From assembly GCA_002011475.1 (NCBI GenBank), contig MTNP01000049.1, positions 1-64,000 on the forward strand: DNA of 64,000 bases, read 5' to 3'. This document shows, one piece after another, positions 1-7,992 of the stretch. A program made the translations under genes and the position numbers. The stretch comes from Dehalococcoides sp. JdFR-54. GTDB taxonomy: Bacteria > Chloroflexota > Dehalococcoidia > JdFR-54. The stretch's first letter is position 1. Each line of letters begins with the position of its first letter. The notes beneath the pieces were generated by a model. That model had not been told where the DNA came from. It saw nothing but the letters and a program-made list of their open reading frames with translations, and searched no databases.

Positions 1-17
1 GGTCGCCCGCTTCGGAG

Positions 18-90
<73 letters not shown>

Positions 91-222
91 ATTTTCCAGC
101 TTCGGTCGATACACTTGATTTTATTTATTTTTGGCGGGCTTTGCAAGGGGAGGGGCACAGCGGATGGGGCCGGGGAAAGGCGTCAACCCCTGCCATAATC
201 CTCCTGGTCCGGCGGCAAGTTA

Positions 223-231
223 TGCTATAAT
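223..231 (+). promoter_or_regulatory. Extended -10 promoter (TGCTATAAT)
   Basis: A perfect TATAAT at 226-231 is preceded by TGC, making an extended -10. No clear -35 is seen at the expected distance. It lies about 30 bases upstream of the dehydrogenase start, and a ribosome site (GGGGGAGG, 247-254) sits between them. Confidence 0.6.
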
Positions 232-259
232 AGCCCCAGAATCTGAGGGGGAGGTCGTC

Positions 260-1054
260 ATGTCCCTGGAAGGCAAGGTTGCCCTGGTCACCGGCGGCGG
301 CCGGGGGATAGGCCGGGCCATTGCCCTGAGACTGGCCCGGGACGGGGCCGATGTGGCTGTCAACGATGTTAACCCCGAGACCGCCTCAAGAACGGCCGCC
401 GAGGTAGCCGCCCTGGGCCGCCGTTCCCTGGCCGTGCCCGCCGATGTGGCCGACGGCGCTCAAATAACAGACATGGTTCATAAGGTGATGGCCCACTTCG
501 GCAAGATCGACATCCTGGTCAACAATGCCGGCATCGGCCATATGAGGCCCTTCCTGGAGATCAGCGACCAGGAATGGGAGCAGATGCTCCGCATCAACGC
601 CTATGGCGTTTTTAAATGCGCTCAGGTGGTGGCCCGTGAGATGGTAAAACAGAGATCGGGGAGGATTATAAACATGGCCTCGGTGGCCGGCCGGCAAGGC
701 CAGCACAATATGTGCCACTATAGCGCCGCCAAGGGCGCGGTCATCGCCATGACCCACACCATGGCCAAGGAGCTAGCCCCTTATGGCATCCTGGTCAATG
801 CCCTGGCGCCGGGCGTCATCGACACCGAGATATGGGTGCATCAGGACGAGGAGCTCCGGGCCATCCGCTCCGCCCAGACCGGGAAGACCTATGAGAAGGG
901 CTCCGCCTTTCAACATTCGGTGAAAATGGCCCTGCTGGGGCGGCCCGGCACCGCCGAGGAGGTGGCCAATGTGGCTGCCTTCCTGGCCTCCAGCGATTCC
1001 GACTTCGTCACCGGCCAGACCATAAACGTGGATGGCGGCATCTATTTCGATTAG
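260..1054 (+). CDS. Short-chain dehydrogenase/reductase (SDR), 264 aa
   Basis: Classical SDR of normal length. The Rossmann nucleotide-binding motif TGGGRGIG lies at residues 11-18, the NNAG motif at about 88-91 and the catalytic YxxxK (YSAAK) at 154-158. The C-terminal FVTGQTINVDGG block is typical of FabG-like enzymes. The ATG at 260 is chosen because a GGGGGAGG ribosome site lies just upstream; the frame is open further 5' but without SDR similarity. It should be an NAD(P)-dependent oxidoreductase of the cytoplasm, but the substrate cannot be read from sequence. An aspartate after the second strand (VNDVNPE) hints at NAD(H) preference, which is an inference. Its 3' end converges closely on the DUF3068 gene. 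Confidence 0.85.
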   Translation: MSLEGKVALVTGGGRGIGRAIALRLARDGADVAVNDVNPETASRTAAEVAALGRRSLAVPADVADGAQITDMVHKVMAHFGKIDILVNNAGIGHMRPFLEISDQEWEQMLRINAYGVFKCAQVVAREMVKQRSGRIINMASVAGRQGQHNMCHYSAAKGAVIAMTHTMAKELAPYGILVNALAPGVIDTEIWVHQDEELRAIRSAQTGKTYEKGSAFQHSVKMALLGRPGTAEEVANVAAFLASSDSDFVTGQTINVDGGIYFD

Positions 1055-1071
1055 AGGGCTAGCTAGTCAGT

Positions 1072-1950
1072 TCATAGACTGCGAGGCTTTGGCTTGCTTC
1101 TTGCCCCGACCATCCCCAGACCCAAGAGGAAGAGGCCAATGCCCCAGCCGATGCCTATCCAGAAGCCGTAATTGGTGAGCCAGAGCAGCTTGGTCTTGGC
1201 CTTCCTGGCCTCATCTATCATCTGGGCTATAGTGCTGGGGGTGAATTCCTGAGCGGCAATCAGAACCGGCATCTTTACCCCTGCCTGGGGCATCACTTTG
1301 ATAGTCCTAGTGCTCTCGGTATAGACGATGGTCCCGGTTACAGGCTCCACCTTCATGTCCACCACCACATCCAGGAACTGAGGGGTGCCAGTCCCAGCTT
1401 GGGTGCCGATGGCTAAATCCTGCTCGGCGATCTCGAATGCATAAACCCTCAGGCCCCGATAATCCTCCTCGGCTATAAATTCGGCGTGGAGGGGACGGCC
1501 CGCTGCATCATACCATATGGGATAAGCCCGCTTCTTAACCCCCCTGGGAAAACCGAACTGGCCCACTCTCTCCCTATCGCCGTAGCCAGGCACAAACGCC
1601 CGGGACGACCTGTCCACCCCCAGGATCGTGGTCTGGCTGAAATCGGGCAATGGGATTCCGGTCAGGGCATGGCTGGTGACCACCTCCTCTTTGATGATAA
1701 GCACACCCCCCTCTACCGAGGTCGCCCGCTGGGTTCGCCTGATCTTTACCGGGATCTCCTCCATGTGCTGGGTCTGAGGGTTTATTGAGGAGATTGTCCC
1801 TTCAAAATGTTGCGTCCGTTCCAGGTCGGCAGGCAACTTCAGCAATTGGGGCGCGATGACCATAACCCAGATAATAGAAAAGACGACCAAGCCGAGGCCA
1901 AAACCCATTAATCCGACATTCCAGGATCTGCACCTAACCGTCAGCTTCAT
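1072..1950 (-). CDS. DUF3068 (PorA-family-like) membrane-anchored protein, 292 aa
   Basis: The protein has a membrane helix near the N terminus (about residues 12-34), a large middle domain rich in beta-like segments, and a second helix near the C terminus (about 260-282) ending in a short basic tail. This two-anchor layout and the IxAPQLLKLPxDL start match the DUF3068 family, known from actinobacteria and Chloroflexi. No enzymatic motif is visible and the function is unknown. The middle domain probably lies outside the membrane. An AGGTGGAG ribosome site precedes the ATG. It is a single gene, convergent with the SDR and divergent from argS. Confidence 0.7.
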   Translation of the reverse strand: MKLTVRCRSWNVGLMGFGLGLVVFSIIWVMVIAPQLLKLPADLERTQHFEGTISSINPQTQHMEEIPVKIRRTQRATSVEGGVLIIKEEVVTSHALTGIPLPDFSQTTILGVDRSSRAFVPGYGDRERVGQFGFPRGVKKRAYPIWYDAAGRPLHAEFIAEEDYRGLRVYAFEIAEQDLAIGTQAGTGTPQFLDVVVDMKVEPVTGTIVYTESTRTIKVMPQAGVKMPVLIAAQEFTPSTIAQMIDEARKAKTKLLWLTNYGFWIGIGWGIGLFLLGLGMVGARSKPKPRSL

Positions 1951-2066
1951 AGCTCCACCTAGATAGGGTCAATGGTAGTCCGAGGTATCAATATCGTCAA
2001 TAGTGCCGAACCTGTGGGCGGTGAGAAAGGTCCTTCGGTCCCAGCCAACCCCGATTTGCATGCCAT

Positions 2067-2095
2067 TTGACATATGTTGCCCCAGGGGGTAAGCT
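2067..2095 (+). promoter_or_regulatory. Candidate promoter for argS
   Basis: A TTGACA -35 box at 2067-2072 is followed, 17 bases later, by TAAGCT at 2090-2095, a weak -10. Transcription would begin near 2102, only about 11 bases before the preferred argS start. This supports the downstream ATG. Only the -35 is convincing. Confidence 0.35.
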
Positions 2096-2112
2096 TAGTC
2101 CTGGCTCGGCTT

Positions 2113-3771
2113 ATGGTGAAGCAAAAGATAGAACAGATGTTGATCCAAGCGGCCAAGGAGGCGGCGGGAAGGGGGGTGCTGCCTCCGTTGGCTTTGACCG
2201 AGGCTAATGTGGAGCACCCGCCCCGCCCCGAATACGGGGACTACGCCTCCAGCCTGGCCCTGAAGCTGGCCCGCTCCGCCGGCACCAGCCCCCTCACCCT
2301 GGCTGAGAAACTGGCTCAGTTCATCCCGCCCACACCAGAAATAGGCAAGGTGGAGGTGGTGCCCCCAGGCTTTATCAACTTCAGCCTCGACCCTGGGTGG
2401 TTGGCTCAGCAGGTGGCGGTCATCCTTGAGGCCGGCGAGGGCTATGGCAACCTGGGGCTGGGCGAGGGTGCCCGGGTGCAGATCGAGTTCGTCAGCGTCA
2501 ACCCCACCGGCCCCCTCCACGTTGGCCACGGGCGAGGCGCTGTCCTGGGCAGCACCCTGGCCAACATCCTGACTGCCGCCGGCTATAAGGTGGACAAGGA
2601 ATACTATATAAATGATGCCGGTAGCCAGGTGGATGCCTTTTGCCGCTCCCTTTTGGTGCGCTACCAGCAGCATTTCGGCATCGAGGCGGAGATGCCCGGT
2701 GAAGGCTACTTCGGCAACTACCTGGCCGACCTGGCAGCCGAGATCGCCGCTGAGGAGGGGGACCGTTTCTTAAAGCTGCCGGAGGCCGAGGCCGCCAGGG
2801 AATTGGGGGAGCTGGGGCTGAGCAAGATGGTAGCCCAGATCAGGGCCGACCTGGAGCGTCTCAATGTGGAGTTCGATGTCTGGTTCAGCGAGCGCAGCCT
2901 TTTCCAGGGAGGCCAGTATGATAGGGCCATAGCCCGTCTCAAAGAGGGCGGGCACACCGCGGAAAGGGAAGGGGCTACCTGGTTCGTGTCCACCGCCCTG
3001 GGCGAGGACAAGGACAATGTGCTGGTGAGGAGCGATGGCACCCCTACCTACTTCGCCTCCGACATCGCCTATCACTACAACAAATTCCTGGAGCGCGGCT
3101 TTCACCGGGTTATCAATATCTGGGGTGCTGACCATCTGGGCCATGTGTCCCGGATGAAGGCGGTCTTGAGCGCCCTGGGCATAAACCCCGAGCGACTCAC
3201 CGTGATCATCTCCCAGATGGTCACCCTGCGTCGGGGGGCGGAGCTGGTCAGGGTCTCCAAGCGCAGCGGCGACATCATAACCTTGAGGGAGCTGGTGGAG
3301 GAGGTGGGGCCGGATGTGTGTCGCTTTTTCTTCCTGAGCCGTTCCGCCGACAGCCAGATGGACTTCGACCTGGAGCTGGCCCAGAAGCAATCGGAGGACA
3401 ACCCCGTTTATTATGTCCAGTATGCCCACGCCCGCATCGCCAGCATCCTGCGCTTCGCTCAGGAGCGGGGCATCGACTATGGGGATGGGGACGTGGCGCT
3501 GCTCACCTCGGAGCCGGAGCTGGCCCTGATCCGCAAGATGATCCTGCTGCCTGAGATCATCGAGGGAGCGGCCTCCCACCTGGAGCCCCATCACCTCCCT
3601 TACTATGCCCAGGACCTGGCCACCGCCTTCCATAGCTTCTACAAGCAATGCCGCGTGGTCTCCAAGAACAGGCCCTTGAGCCAGGCCCGCTTAAAGCTGG
3701 TGAGGGCGGCCCAGCTGGTTCTGGCCCGAACCCTGCACCTCATGGGGATGACCGCCCCGGAACGGATGTAG
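2113..3771 (+). CDS. argS: Arginyl-tRNA synthetase, 552 aa
   Basis: Class I aminoacyl-tRNA synthetase that charges tRNA-Arg with arginine using ATP. The N-terminal tRNA-recognition domain contains [13 protein letters not shown]. The HIGH-type motif is HVGHGRGA at about residues 136-143, and the KMSKS-type loop is VSKRSGD at about 383-389. The C-terminal DALR-type anticodon-binding domain ends in [13 protein letters not shown], as is typical for ArgS. Total length is normal. The start is placed at ATG 2113 (MVKQKIEQ) because the family begins at this point. An in-frame ATG at 2074 would add 13 residues that look non-coding. No strong ribosome site is seen. Its 3' end almost touches the convergent carbonic anhydrase-like gene. 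Confidence 0.95.
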   Translation: MVKQKIEQMLIQAAKEAAGRGVLPPLALTEANVEHPPRPEYGDYASSLALKLARSAGTSPLTLAEKLAQFIPPTPEIGKVEVVPPGFINFSLDPGWLAQQVAVILEAGEGYGNLGLGEGARVQIEFVSVNPTGPLHVGHGRGAVLGSTLANILTAAGYKVDKEYYINDAGSQVDAFCRSLLVRYQQHFGIEAEMPGEGYFGNYLADLAAEIAAEEGDRFLKLPEAEAARELGELGLSKMVAQIRADLERLNVEFDVWFSERSLFQGGQYDRAIARLKEGGHTAEREGATWFVSTALGEDKDNVLVRSDGTPTYFASDIAYHYNKFLERGFHRVINIWGADHLGHVSRMKAVLSALGINPERLTVIISQMVTLRRGAELVRVSKRSGDIITLRELVEEVGPDVCRFFFLSRSADSQMDFDLELAQKQSEDNPVYYVQYAHARIASILRFAQERGIDYGDGDVALLTSEPELALIRKMILLPEIIEGAASHLEPHHLPYYAQDLATAFHSFYKQCRVVSKNRPLSQARLKLVRAAQLVLARTLHLMGMTAPERM

Positions 3772-3772
3772 A

Positions 3773-4276
3773 TTAGAAATCTTCCTTGTGGTAGCCTGCT
3801 ATCAGGGGCGCGTAGGCAGCGAAATCCTCCCCAATCCTCTGGACCACCTCCTGGGCATCGAGCCGCCGTTTGACCCTGGCGGGCACCCCCAGCACCAGGG
3901 TGTTATCGGGGACGTTCATGCCCTCGGGCACAACCGCCCCAGCGCCGATGATGCAGTAGTTGCCCACGCTGGTCCTGAGGGTGAGAGTGGCATTGTCGCC
4001 GATAAGCACATAGCTCCCGATATGGCTGCACTCCACCACCGCCCCATGCCCGATGACCACATTATCCCCTATCTCCGTGACCCCGTGGAGCACTGCGTTA
4101 TCCTCGATGAGGATATTGTCGCCCAGCCTTAGGGGATTGAGGTCGGCCCTGATGACCGCCCCAGGCCATATAAAGCAGTTCTCCCCCACCTGGATATCGC
4201 CGATCAGGACAGCCTGGGAACTCACCAGGGAGGAGGGCGGGATGCGGGGCAGTTTGCCGCGAAAGGGTATGAGCAT
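3773..4276 (-). CDS. Gamma-class carbonic anhydrase-like hexapeptide protein, 167 aa
   Basis: Left-handed beta-helix protein built from hexapeptide repeats, of the YrdA/PaaY/gamma-carbonic anhydrase group. Two of the three metal-ligand histidines expected from the archaeal enzyme Cam are present: His64 in AVLHG and His77 in IGHGA. The third position, five residues after the second, is Glu82 (VVECS) instead of His. Zinc or iron binding may therefore be altered, and carbonic anhydrase activity is uncertain. The C terminus is a short alpha-helical tail, as in relatives. It starts 10 bases after the upstream SDR gene ends and is probably co-transcribed with it. Confidence 0.8.
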   Translation of the reverse strand: MLIPFRGKLPRIPPSSLVSSQAVLIGDIQVGENCFIWPGAVIRADLNPLRLGDNILIEDNAVLHGVTEIGDNVVIGHGAVVECSHIGSYVLIGDNATLTLRTSVGNYCIIGAGAVVPEGMNVPDNTLVLGVPARVKRRLDAQEVVQRIGEDFAAYAPLIAGYHKEDF

Positions 4277-4286
4277 GTTGTTCCCA

Positions 4287-5051
4287 TTACTGGACGACGA
4301 TGCCGCCGCTCACCACGAGGGTGGCGCCGCTCACATAGCTAGAGGCATCGGAGGCCAGGAAGAGCACCGCCTCGGCCACCTCTTCAGGCTCGCCCACCCG
4401 CCCCAGGGGGGTTTCCTCATAAACCTTCTGTCTGCCCTCGGGATTGTCCCAGATGGGCCGGGAGAACCTGGTTCGGATAAAGCTTGGGGCCACGGCGTTG
4501 ACCCGGATGTTCTGCTTGCCCCACTCTGTAGCTAGCATCTTGGTCATCATGATCATCCCGGCCTTGCTGATAGCATAAACAGCCAGATTGGGGTCAGGCT
4601 TGATGCCGCCTATGGAGGCTATATTGATGATGTTGCCGCCCCCCTGCTCCTTCATGAGCTTGCCCACCGCCAGGCAGAGGAAGAAGGGGCCCTTAAGATT
4701 CACCGACATTATCTTGTCCCAGAGCCTTTCGGTGGCCTCGCTGACCGGGCCATAGAAGGGGCTCACTGCCGCATTATTGACCAGGATATCTATCCTGCCG
4801 AACTCGGCCTTGACCTGGTCTACCAGCTTGTCGATATCCTCCATAACCCCCACATCGGCTTGCAGGGTCAGGGGCTTTCTGCCCAGTTTGCCGACCTCGG
4901 CACGAAATTCCTCGAAAGTCTCCGTCCGCTTGGCGCAAACGGCCACATCGGCGCCGGCCTGGGCCAGCTTCAGGGCGATGGCCCGGCCTATGCCACGGGT
5001 GCCGCCGGTGACCAGGGCCACTTTCCCCTCCAGACGATACTGCTCGGCCAT
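4287..5051 (-). CDS. Short-chain dehydrogenase/reductase (SDR), 254 aa
   Basis: Classical SDR with the TGGTRGIG cofactor motif at about residues 15-22, NNAAVSP at about 92-98, catalytic Ser near 146 and YAISK at 159-163. The C-terminal YVSGATLVVSGG block closes the fold. It probably reduces a carbonyl or oxidises an alcohol with NAD(P)(H); the substrate is unknown. A strong ribosome site (AAGGAGG) and a good promoter precede the start. It heads a two-gene unit with the carbonic anhydrase-like gene. It differs clearly from the SDR at 260-1054, so the two are not recent copies. Confidence 0.85.
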   Translation of the reverse strand: MAEQYRLEGKVALVTGGTRGIGRAIALKLAQAGADVAVCAKRTETFEEFRAEVGKLGRKPLTLQADVGVMEDIDKLVDQVKAEFGRIDILVNNAAVSPFYGPVSEATERLWDKIMSVNLKGPFFLCLAVGKLMKEQGGGNIINIASIGGIKPDPNLAVYAISKAGMIMMTKMLATEWGKQNIRVNAVAPSFIRTRFSRPIWDNPEGRQKVYEETPLGRVGEPEEVAEAVLFLASDASSYVSGATLVVSGGIVVQ

Positions 5052-5077
5052 CTCTACCTCCTTGCCTGGATTGGCCG

Positions 5078-5106
5078 ATTATATCGCCGGGGTGGGGCAT
5101 CGTCAA
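5078..5106 (-). promoter_or_regulatory. Sigma70-type promoter for the SDR/carbonic anhydrase-like unit
   Basis: Read on the minus strand: TTGACG (5106-5101), a 17-base spacer, then TATAAT (5083-5078). This is close to the consensus in sequence and spacing. The start codon lies about 27 bases downstream of the -10. Confidence 0.75.
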
Positions 5107-5132
5107 GGCCATACCTCCCAGGGGTGGCTGCC

Positions 5133-5162
5133 TTGCTTTATTTCCGCCTTCAAGGCTATAAT
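5133..5162 (+). promoter_or_regulatory. Sigma70-type promoter for the ArsA-like gene
   Basis: TTGCTT (5133-5138), an 18-base spacer and TATAAT (5157-5162), followed by a GAGGA ribosome site at 5176-5180. It diverges from the SDR promoter, with under 30 bases between the two -35 boxes. Confidence 0.65.
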
Positions 5163-5186
5163 GGGGGTTGTCTGCGAGGACTGAAG

Positions 5187-6389
5187 ATGAGGATTATTCT
5201 GTTTACCGGCAAGGGGGGTGTGGGCAAGACCAGCGTGGCTGCCGCCTCGGCACTGAGGTCGGCGGCCCTGGGCTACCACACCCTGGTGCTGAGCACTGAC
5301 GCTGCCCATAGCCTGGCCGATTGCTTCGGCAAGCCCCTGGGCACCGAGCCCAAGCTGTTGGCCCCCAACCTCTGGGGGCAGGAGACCGATATTTTTAGCG
5401 TCATCGAGGCGGCGTGGGGCACCCTGAGGGGCTGGCTGGCGGCGCTGATGGCGTGGCGGGGCATCGAGGAGATAATGGCCAACGAACTGGCGGTCCTCCC
5501 CGGGATGGAGGAGCTGGCCAACCTCCTCTACATCATGCACTACTATGAGCGCCAGACCTATGACGTCATCATCGTGGACTGCGCCCCCACCGGGGAGACC
5601 CTGAGGTTGCTCAGCTTCCCCGATATGCTGCGCTGGTGGATGGATAAGCTCTTCCCCCTGGAGCGCAAGGCAGCCGGGGTGCTCCGCCCCTTTGTCAAGC
5701 CGGTCCTGGGCAACTTCCCCTATCCCGAGGACGAGGTGTTCGATGCCGCCCAGCACCTGTTCAACGAGCTAATACGGATGCGCGACCTGCTGAGCGACCC
5801 CAAGACATCATCGGTGCGCCTGGTGGTCAACGCCGAGAGGATGGTCATTCGCGAAGCGCAGCGCACCTTCACCTACCTCAACCTCTACGGCTATCCCACT
5901 GACCTGGTCATCTGCAACCGACTCATCCCCAAGCATGTGGAGCATAGCTACTTCACCTCTTGGAAGCGGAGCCAGGGCCGACATTACCGCACCATAGAGG
6001 AGAGCTTTTCACCCCTGCCTGTACGCGCCGTCCCCCTGTTCTGTCAGGAGGTGCGGGGCATCTCCATGCTCCGCGCCATGGCCGAGGCCCTCTACGGCGA
6101 CGAAGACCCCACCCAGGTCTATTACCAGGGTCTGGTGCAGGCTGTCCATAAGGCTGACGGCCACTACGTCCTCACCCTCAAGCTGCCCTTTACCACCAAA
6201 GAAAACGTCTCACTGTCCCGGAATGGGGATGAGCTTCTCATTCAGGCGGGGCGCTACCGGAGGAACCTGCTCCTGCCCCATAGCCTGCTGCATCTGCCCA
6301 TAGATTCGGCCAAGCTAGAGGAAGGAAGGTTGAAGATAACCTTTGTCAAGGATGCAAAGTCGGCCAAGAAGGAACATCCCAGGAGGTGA
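5187..6389 (+). CDS. ArsA/GET3-type anion-transport-like ATPase with C-terminal HSP20-like domain, 400 aa
   Basis: The N terminus carries the deviant P-loop GKGGVGKTS of the ArsA/GET3/MinD class (about residues 8-16), followed by STDAAHSLAD, the switch I region. DCAPTGETLRLL (about 132-143) is the switch II signature. The last 80 residues (LPFTTKENVSLSR onwards) resemble the small ArsA_HSP20 beta-sandwich domain. The protein is a cytoplasmic dimeric ATPase by family. In bacteria without an arsenite efflux operon its role is unknown; a chaperone or protein-targeting role is possible. No arsB, arsD or arsR is nearby, so arsenite export is unlikely. The ATG at 5187 is set by the ribosome site and the family start. 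It is probably co-transcribed with the small gene that follows. Confidence 0.8.
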   Translation: MRIILFTGKGGVGKTSVAAASALRSAALGYHTLVLSTDAAHSLADCFGKPLGTEPKLLAPNLWGQETDIFSVIEAAWGTLRGWLAALMAWRGIEEIMANELAVLPGMEELANLLYIMHYYERQTYDVIIVDCAPTGETLRLLSFPDMLRWWMDKLFPLERKAAGVLRPFVKPVLGNFPYPEDEVFDAAQHLFNELIRMRDLLSDPKTSSVRLVVNAERMVIREAQRTFTYLNLYGYPTDLVICNRLIPKHVEHSYFTSWKRSQGRHYRTIEESFSPLPVRAVPLFCQEVRGISMLRAMAEALYGDEDPTQVYYQGLVQAVHKADGHYVLTLKLPFTTKENVSLSRNGDELLIQAGRYRRNLLLPHSLLHLPIDSAKLEEGRLKITFVKDAKSAKKEHPRR

Positions 6390-6393
6390 GTCC

Positions 6394-6627
6394 ATGGGTC
6401 ATAGCCTTATCCAAGTGGAACATCGCCCCGGGGAGGAGCTGGTGGTGCGCTTCCGGCCGCCCCAGCTCAAGAAGTTCCCCGAAGCTACCCGAAAACATGT
6501 GATGGCCGCCAGCAAGGAGACCCTGCTGGCGCTGCGCAGCCTGTTGGACGCCACCATCGAGTATGTGGAGAGGGCGGAAACCAGGACGGCCAAAAGGCAG
6601 GGGCGCACCAAGATCCAGGTGGAATAA
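6394..6627 (+). CDS. Small conserved-looking protein, 77 aa, unknown function
   Basis: Short basic and acidic helical protein starting MGHSLIQVEH, with a strong AGGAGG ribosome site about 7 bases upstream of ATG 6394. It begins just after the ArsA-like gene ends, so the two are likely translated from one message. No membrane helix, cysteine or known motif is visible. The C-terminal half (KETLLALRSLLDATIEYVER) should form an amphipathic helix. A partner role for the ATPase is possible but rests on context only. Its 3' end converges on the metallopeptidase-like gene. Confidence 0.65.
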   Translation: MGHSLIQVEHRPGEELVVRFRPPQLKKFPEATRKHVMAASKETLLALRSLLDATIEYVERAETRTAKRQGRTKIQVE

Positions 6628-6631
6628 TCGC

Positions 6632-7840
6632 CTACTCCTGAAGCAGAGCCTGGAGCTCCTGGTAGCTGGAGATGCGGGCCACGGTCCTGACGAACTCCCC
6701 CAGAGAGGCGCTGCGCTCCCTCAGGGCCCTGAGCTGGCTCCCAATGGGGCTGGTGGCGGCGGGGCTCTCGCCGTAGCTGCCGTGGAAGGCGAAATAGGCC
6801 TGGTTTAGCTTCCTGATGTAGTACCCCTGGGCATTGATGAAGAGGCGCCGCTCCTCCATATATCGCTCTGCCTCCTCAACCCTCCCCTGGGCCAGAAGTT
6901 GGTCCACCCTCAGCCTAGTCTCCCTCATGGCCTTGTTGAAGTCAAAGGCGGGCTTCTTTTCCGTCTGAGCGCCTTGCTCCTGGCGGCGCTCTTCCTCGGT
7001 CTGATATAACCCTATAAGGGCGTCGCCTATTTCCTGGCCCACGATATCGGCCACTGTCTCGTTGATGATGGTCATATCGTAGCTGGCGTTATAGTGGCGA
7101 CCCAAGGGGTAGAAAACTAGGAAATGGTGGGTCCACTCGTGGGCTATGGTGCTCAGGGCGTCCTCAAGGCTCACGGTATCGGCGAGGAGGCTGGGGTAGG
7201 TGGCCACCCCGCCTATCTGCTCCACCAGGCCCGAGTAGCCCAGTTTGGCCACCTGGGCTTCGATTTCCTCCATCTCGGCCTGGCTCAAGGTGGGCTTCAG
7301 CAGGGTGGAGCTTATGGTGGCGATCCTTTCCCGGGGCGAGACGATGAGGACGTGAGGCAGGGAGTCGAACTCGAAGCGGAGGGGTGGGAACAGGAGGTGG
7401 ATCCTGCCCCAGAGGAGGCGGGTGTCCAGCCCATGTTCGGCCAGGGCCTCAGCTACCTGAGCCCCGAGGAGGGCCATCACCTGGGCCTGTTTCGGAGCCC
7501 GCTCAGCCTTCAGTTCTTGAAGCTCCTCCTCCAGGGCCTGGCGCTCCTCGGGGCTGAGCCCGTACAACTCAAGGCGGATGCGCAGCTCTTTTATTTTTCG
7601 GCCCAGCTCAAAGTAGTCTCGAACCAGCTCGAACTGCTCGGGGGTGGGGGCAGTGGGGGCCGGGGGCCCCCACAGGAGGCTGCCCAGCAGGTGGCTGGCC
7701 TCCCAGCGGGCCAGGGCGAAGCGGTAGGGCTGGGCAATGGCCTCCAGGCTTTGGGCGGGGTAGGCCTGGCCAGCCTGGAGCACCAATAGAGGCAGCACCA
7801 AGATCGCCAGGAGTGCCCACAAAATGGCCTTTTTCACCAT
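6632..7840 (-). CDS. Membrane-anchored putative zinc metallopeptidase, about 402 aa
   Basis: The N terminus has a hydrophobic segment (AILWALLAILVLPLLVLQAG), a signal anchor or signal peptide. The middle contains HEWTHH, matching the HExxH zinc-binding motif, followed about 30 residues later by NETVADIVG, whose glutamate could be the third ligand as in gluzincin-type peptidases. Much of the protein is predicted helical and charged. It is not a member of a family I can name. ATG 7840 (MVKKAIL) is preferred because a TGGTATAAT extended -10 lies directly upstream; a longer frame starting at 7885 exists. With that promoter the message would have almost no leader. A cell-surface proteolytic role is inferred. 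Confidence 0.65.
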   Translation of the reverse strand: MVKKAILWALLAILVLPLLVLQAGQAYPAQSLEAIAQPYRFALARWEASHLLGSLLWGPPAPTAPTPEQFELVRDYFELGRKIKELRIRLELYGLSPEERQALEEELQELKAERAPKQAQVMALLGAQVAEALAEHGLDTRLLWGRIHLLFPPLRFEFDSLPHVLIVSPRERIATISSTLLKPTLSQAEMEEIEAQVAKLGYSGLVEQIGGVATYPSLLADTVSLEDALSTIAHEWTHHFLVFYPLGRHYNASYDMTIINETVADIVGQEIGDALIGLYQTEEERRQEQGAQTEKKPAFDFNKAMRETRLRVDQLLAQGRVEEAERYMEERRLFINAQGYYIRKLNQAYFAFHGSYGESPAATSPIGSQLRALRERSASLGEFVRTVARISSYQELQALLQE

Positions 7841-7927
7841 GACTAGCCAATTATACCATCCGCCAAGCTGGGCCCCTGCAAGCATGGCCTAGATATAACC
7901 GTATGATAACGCAGGGCCGAGAGGAAG

Positions 7928-7956
7928 TTGCGTGGCCACCCACGATGGGTTAGAAT
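7928..7956 (+). promoter_or_regulatory. Candidate promoter for the EF-G-like gene
   Basis: TTGCGT (7928-7933), a 17-base spacer and TAGAAT (7951-7956). The gene start is about 37 bases downstream, with GGGGGAT as a ribosome site. The -35 is only partly consensus. Confidence 0.45.
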
Positions 7957-7992
7957 AGACCATGTCTAGCTATAAAGGGGGATCGACCGTCC

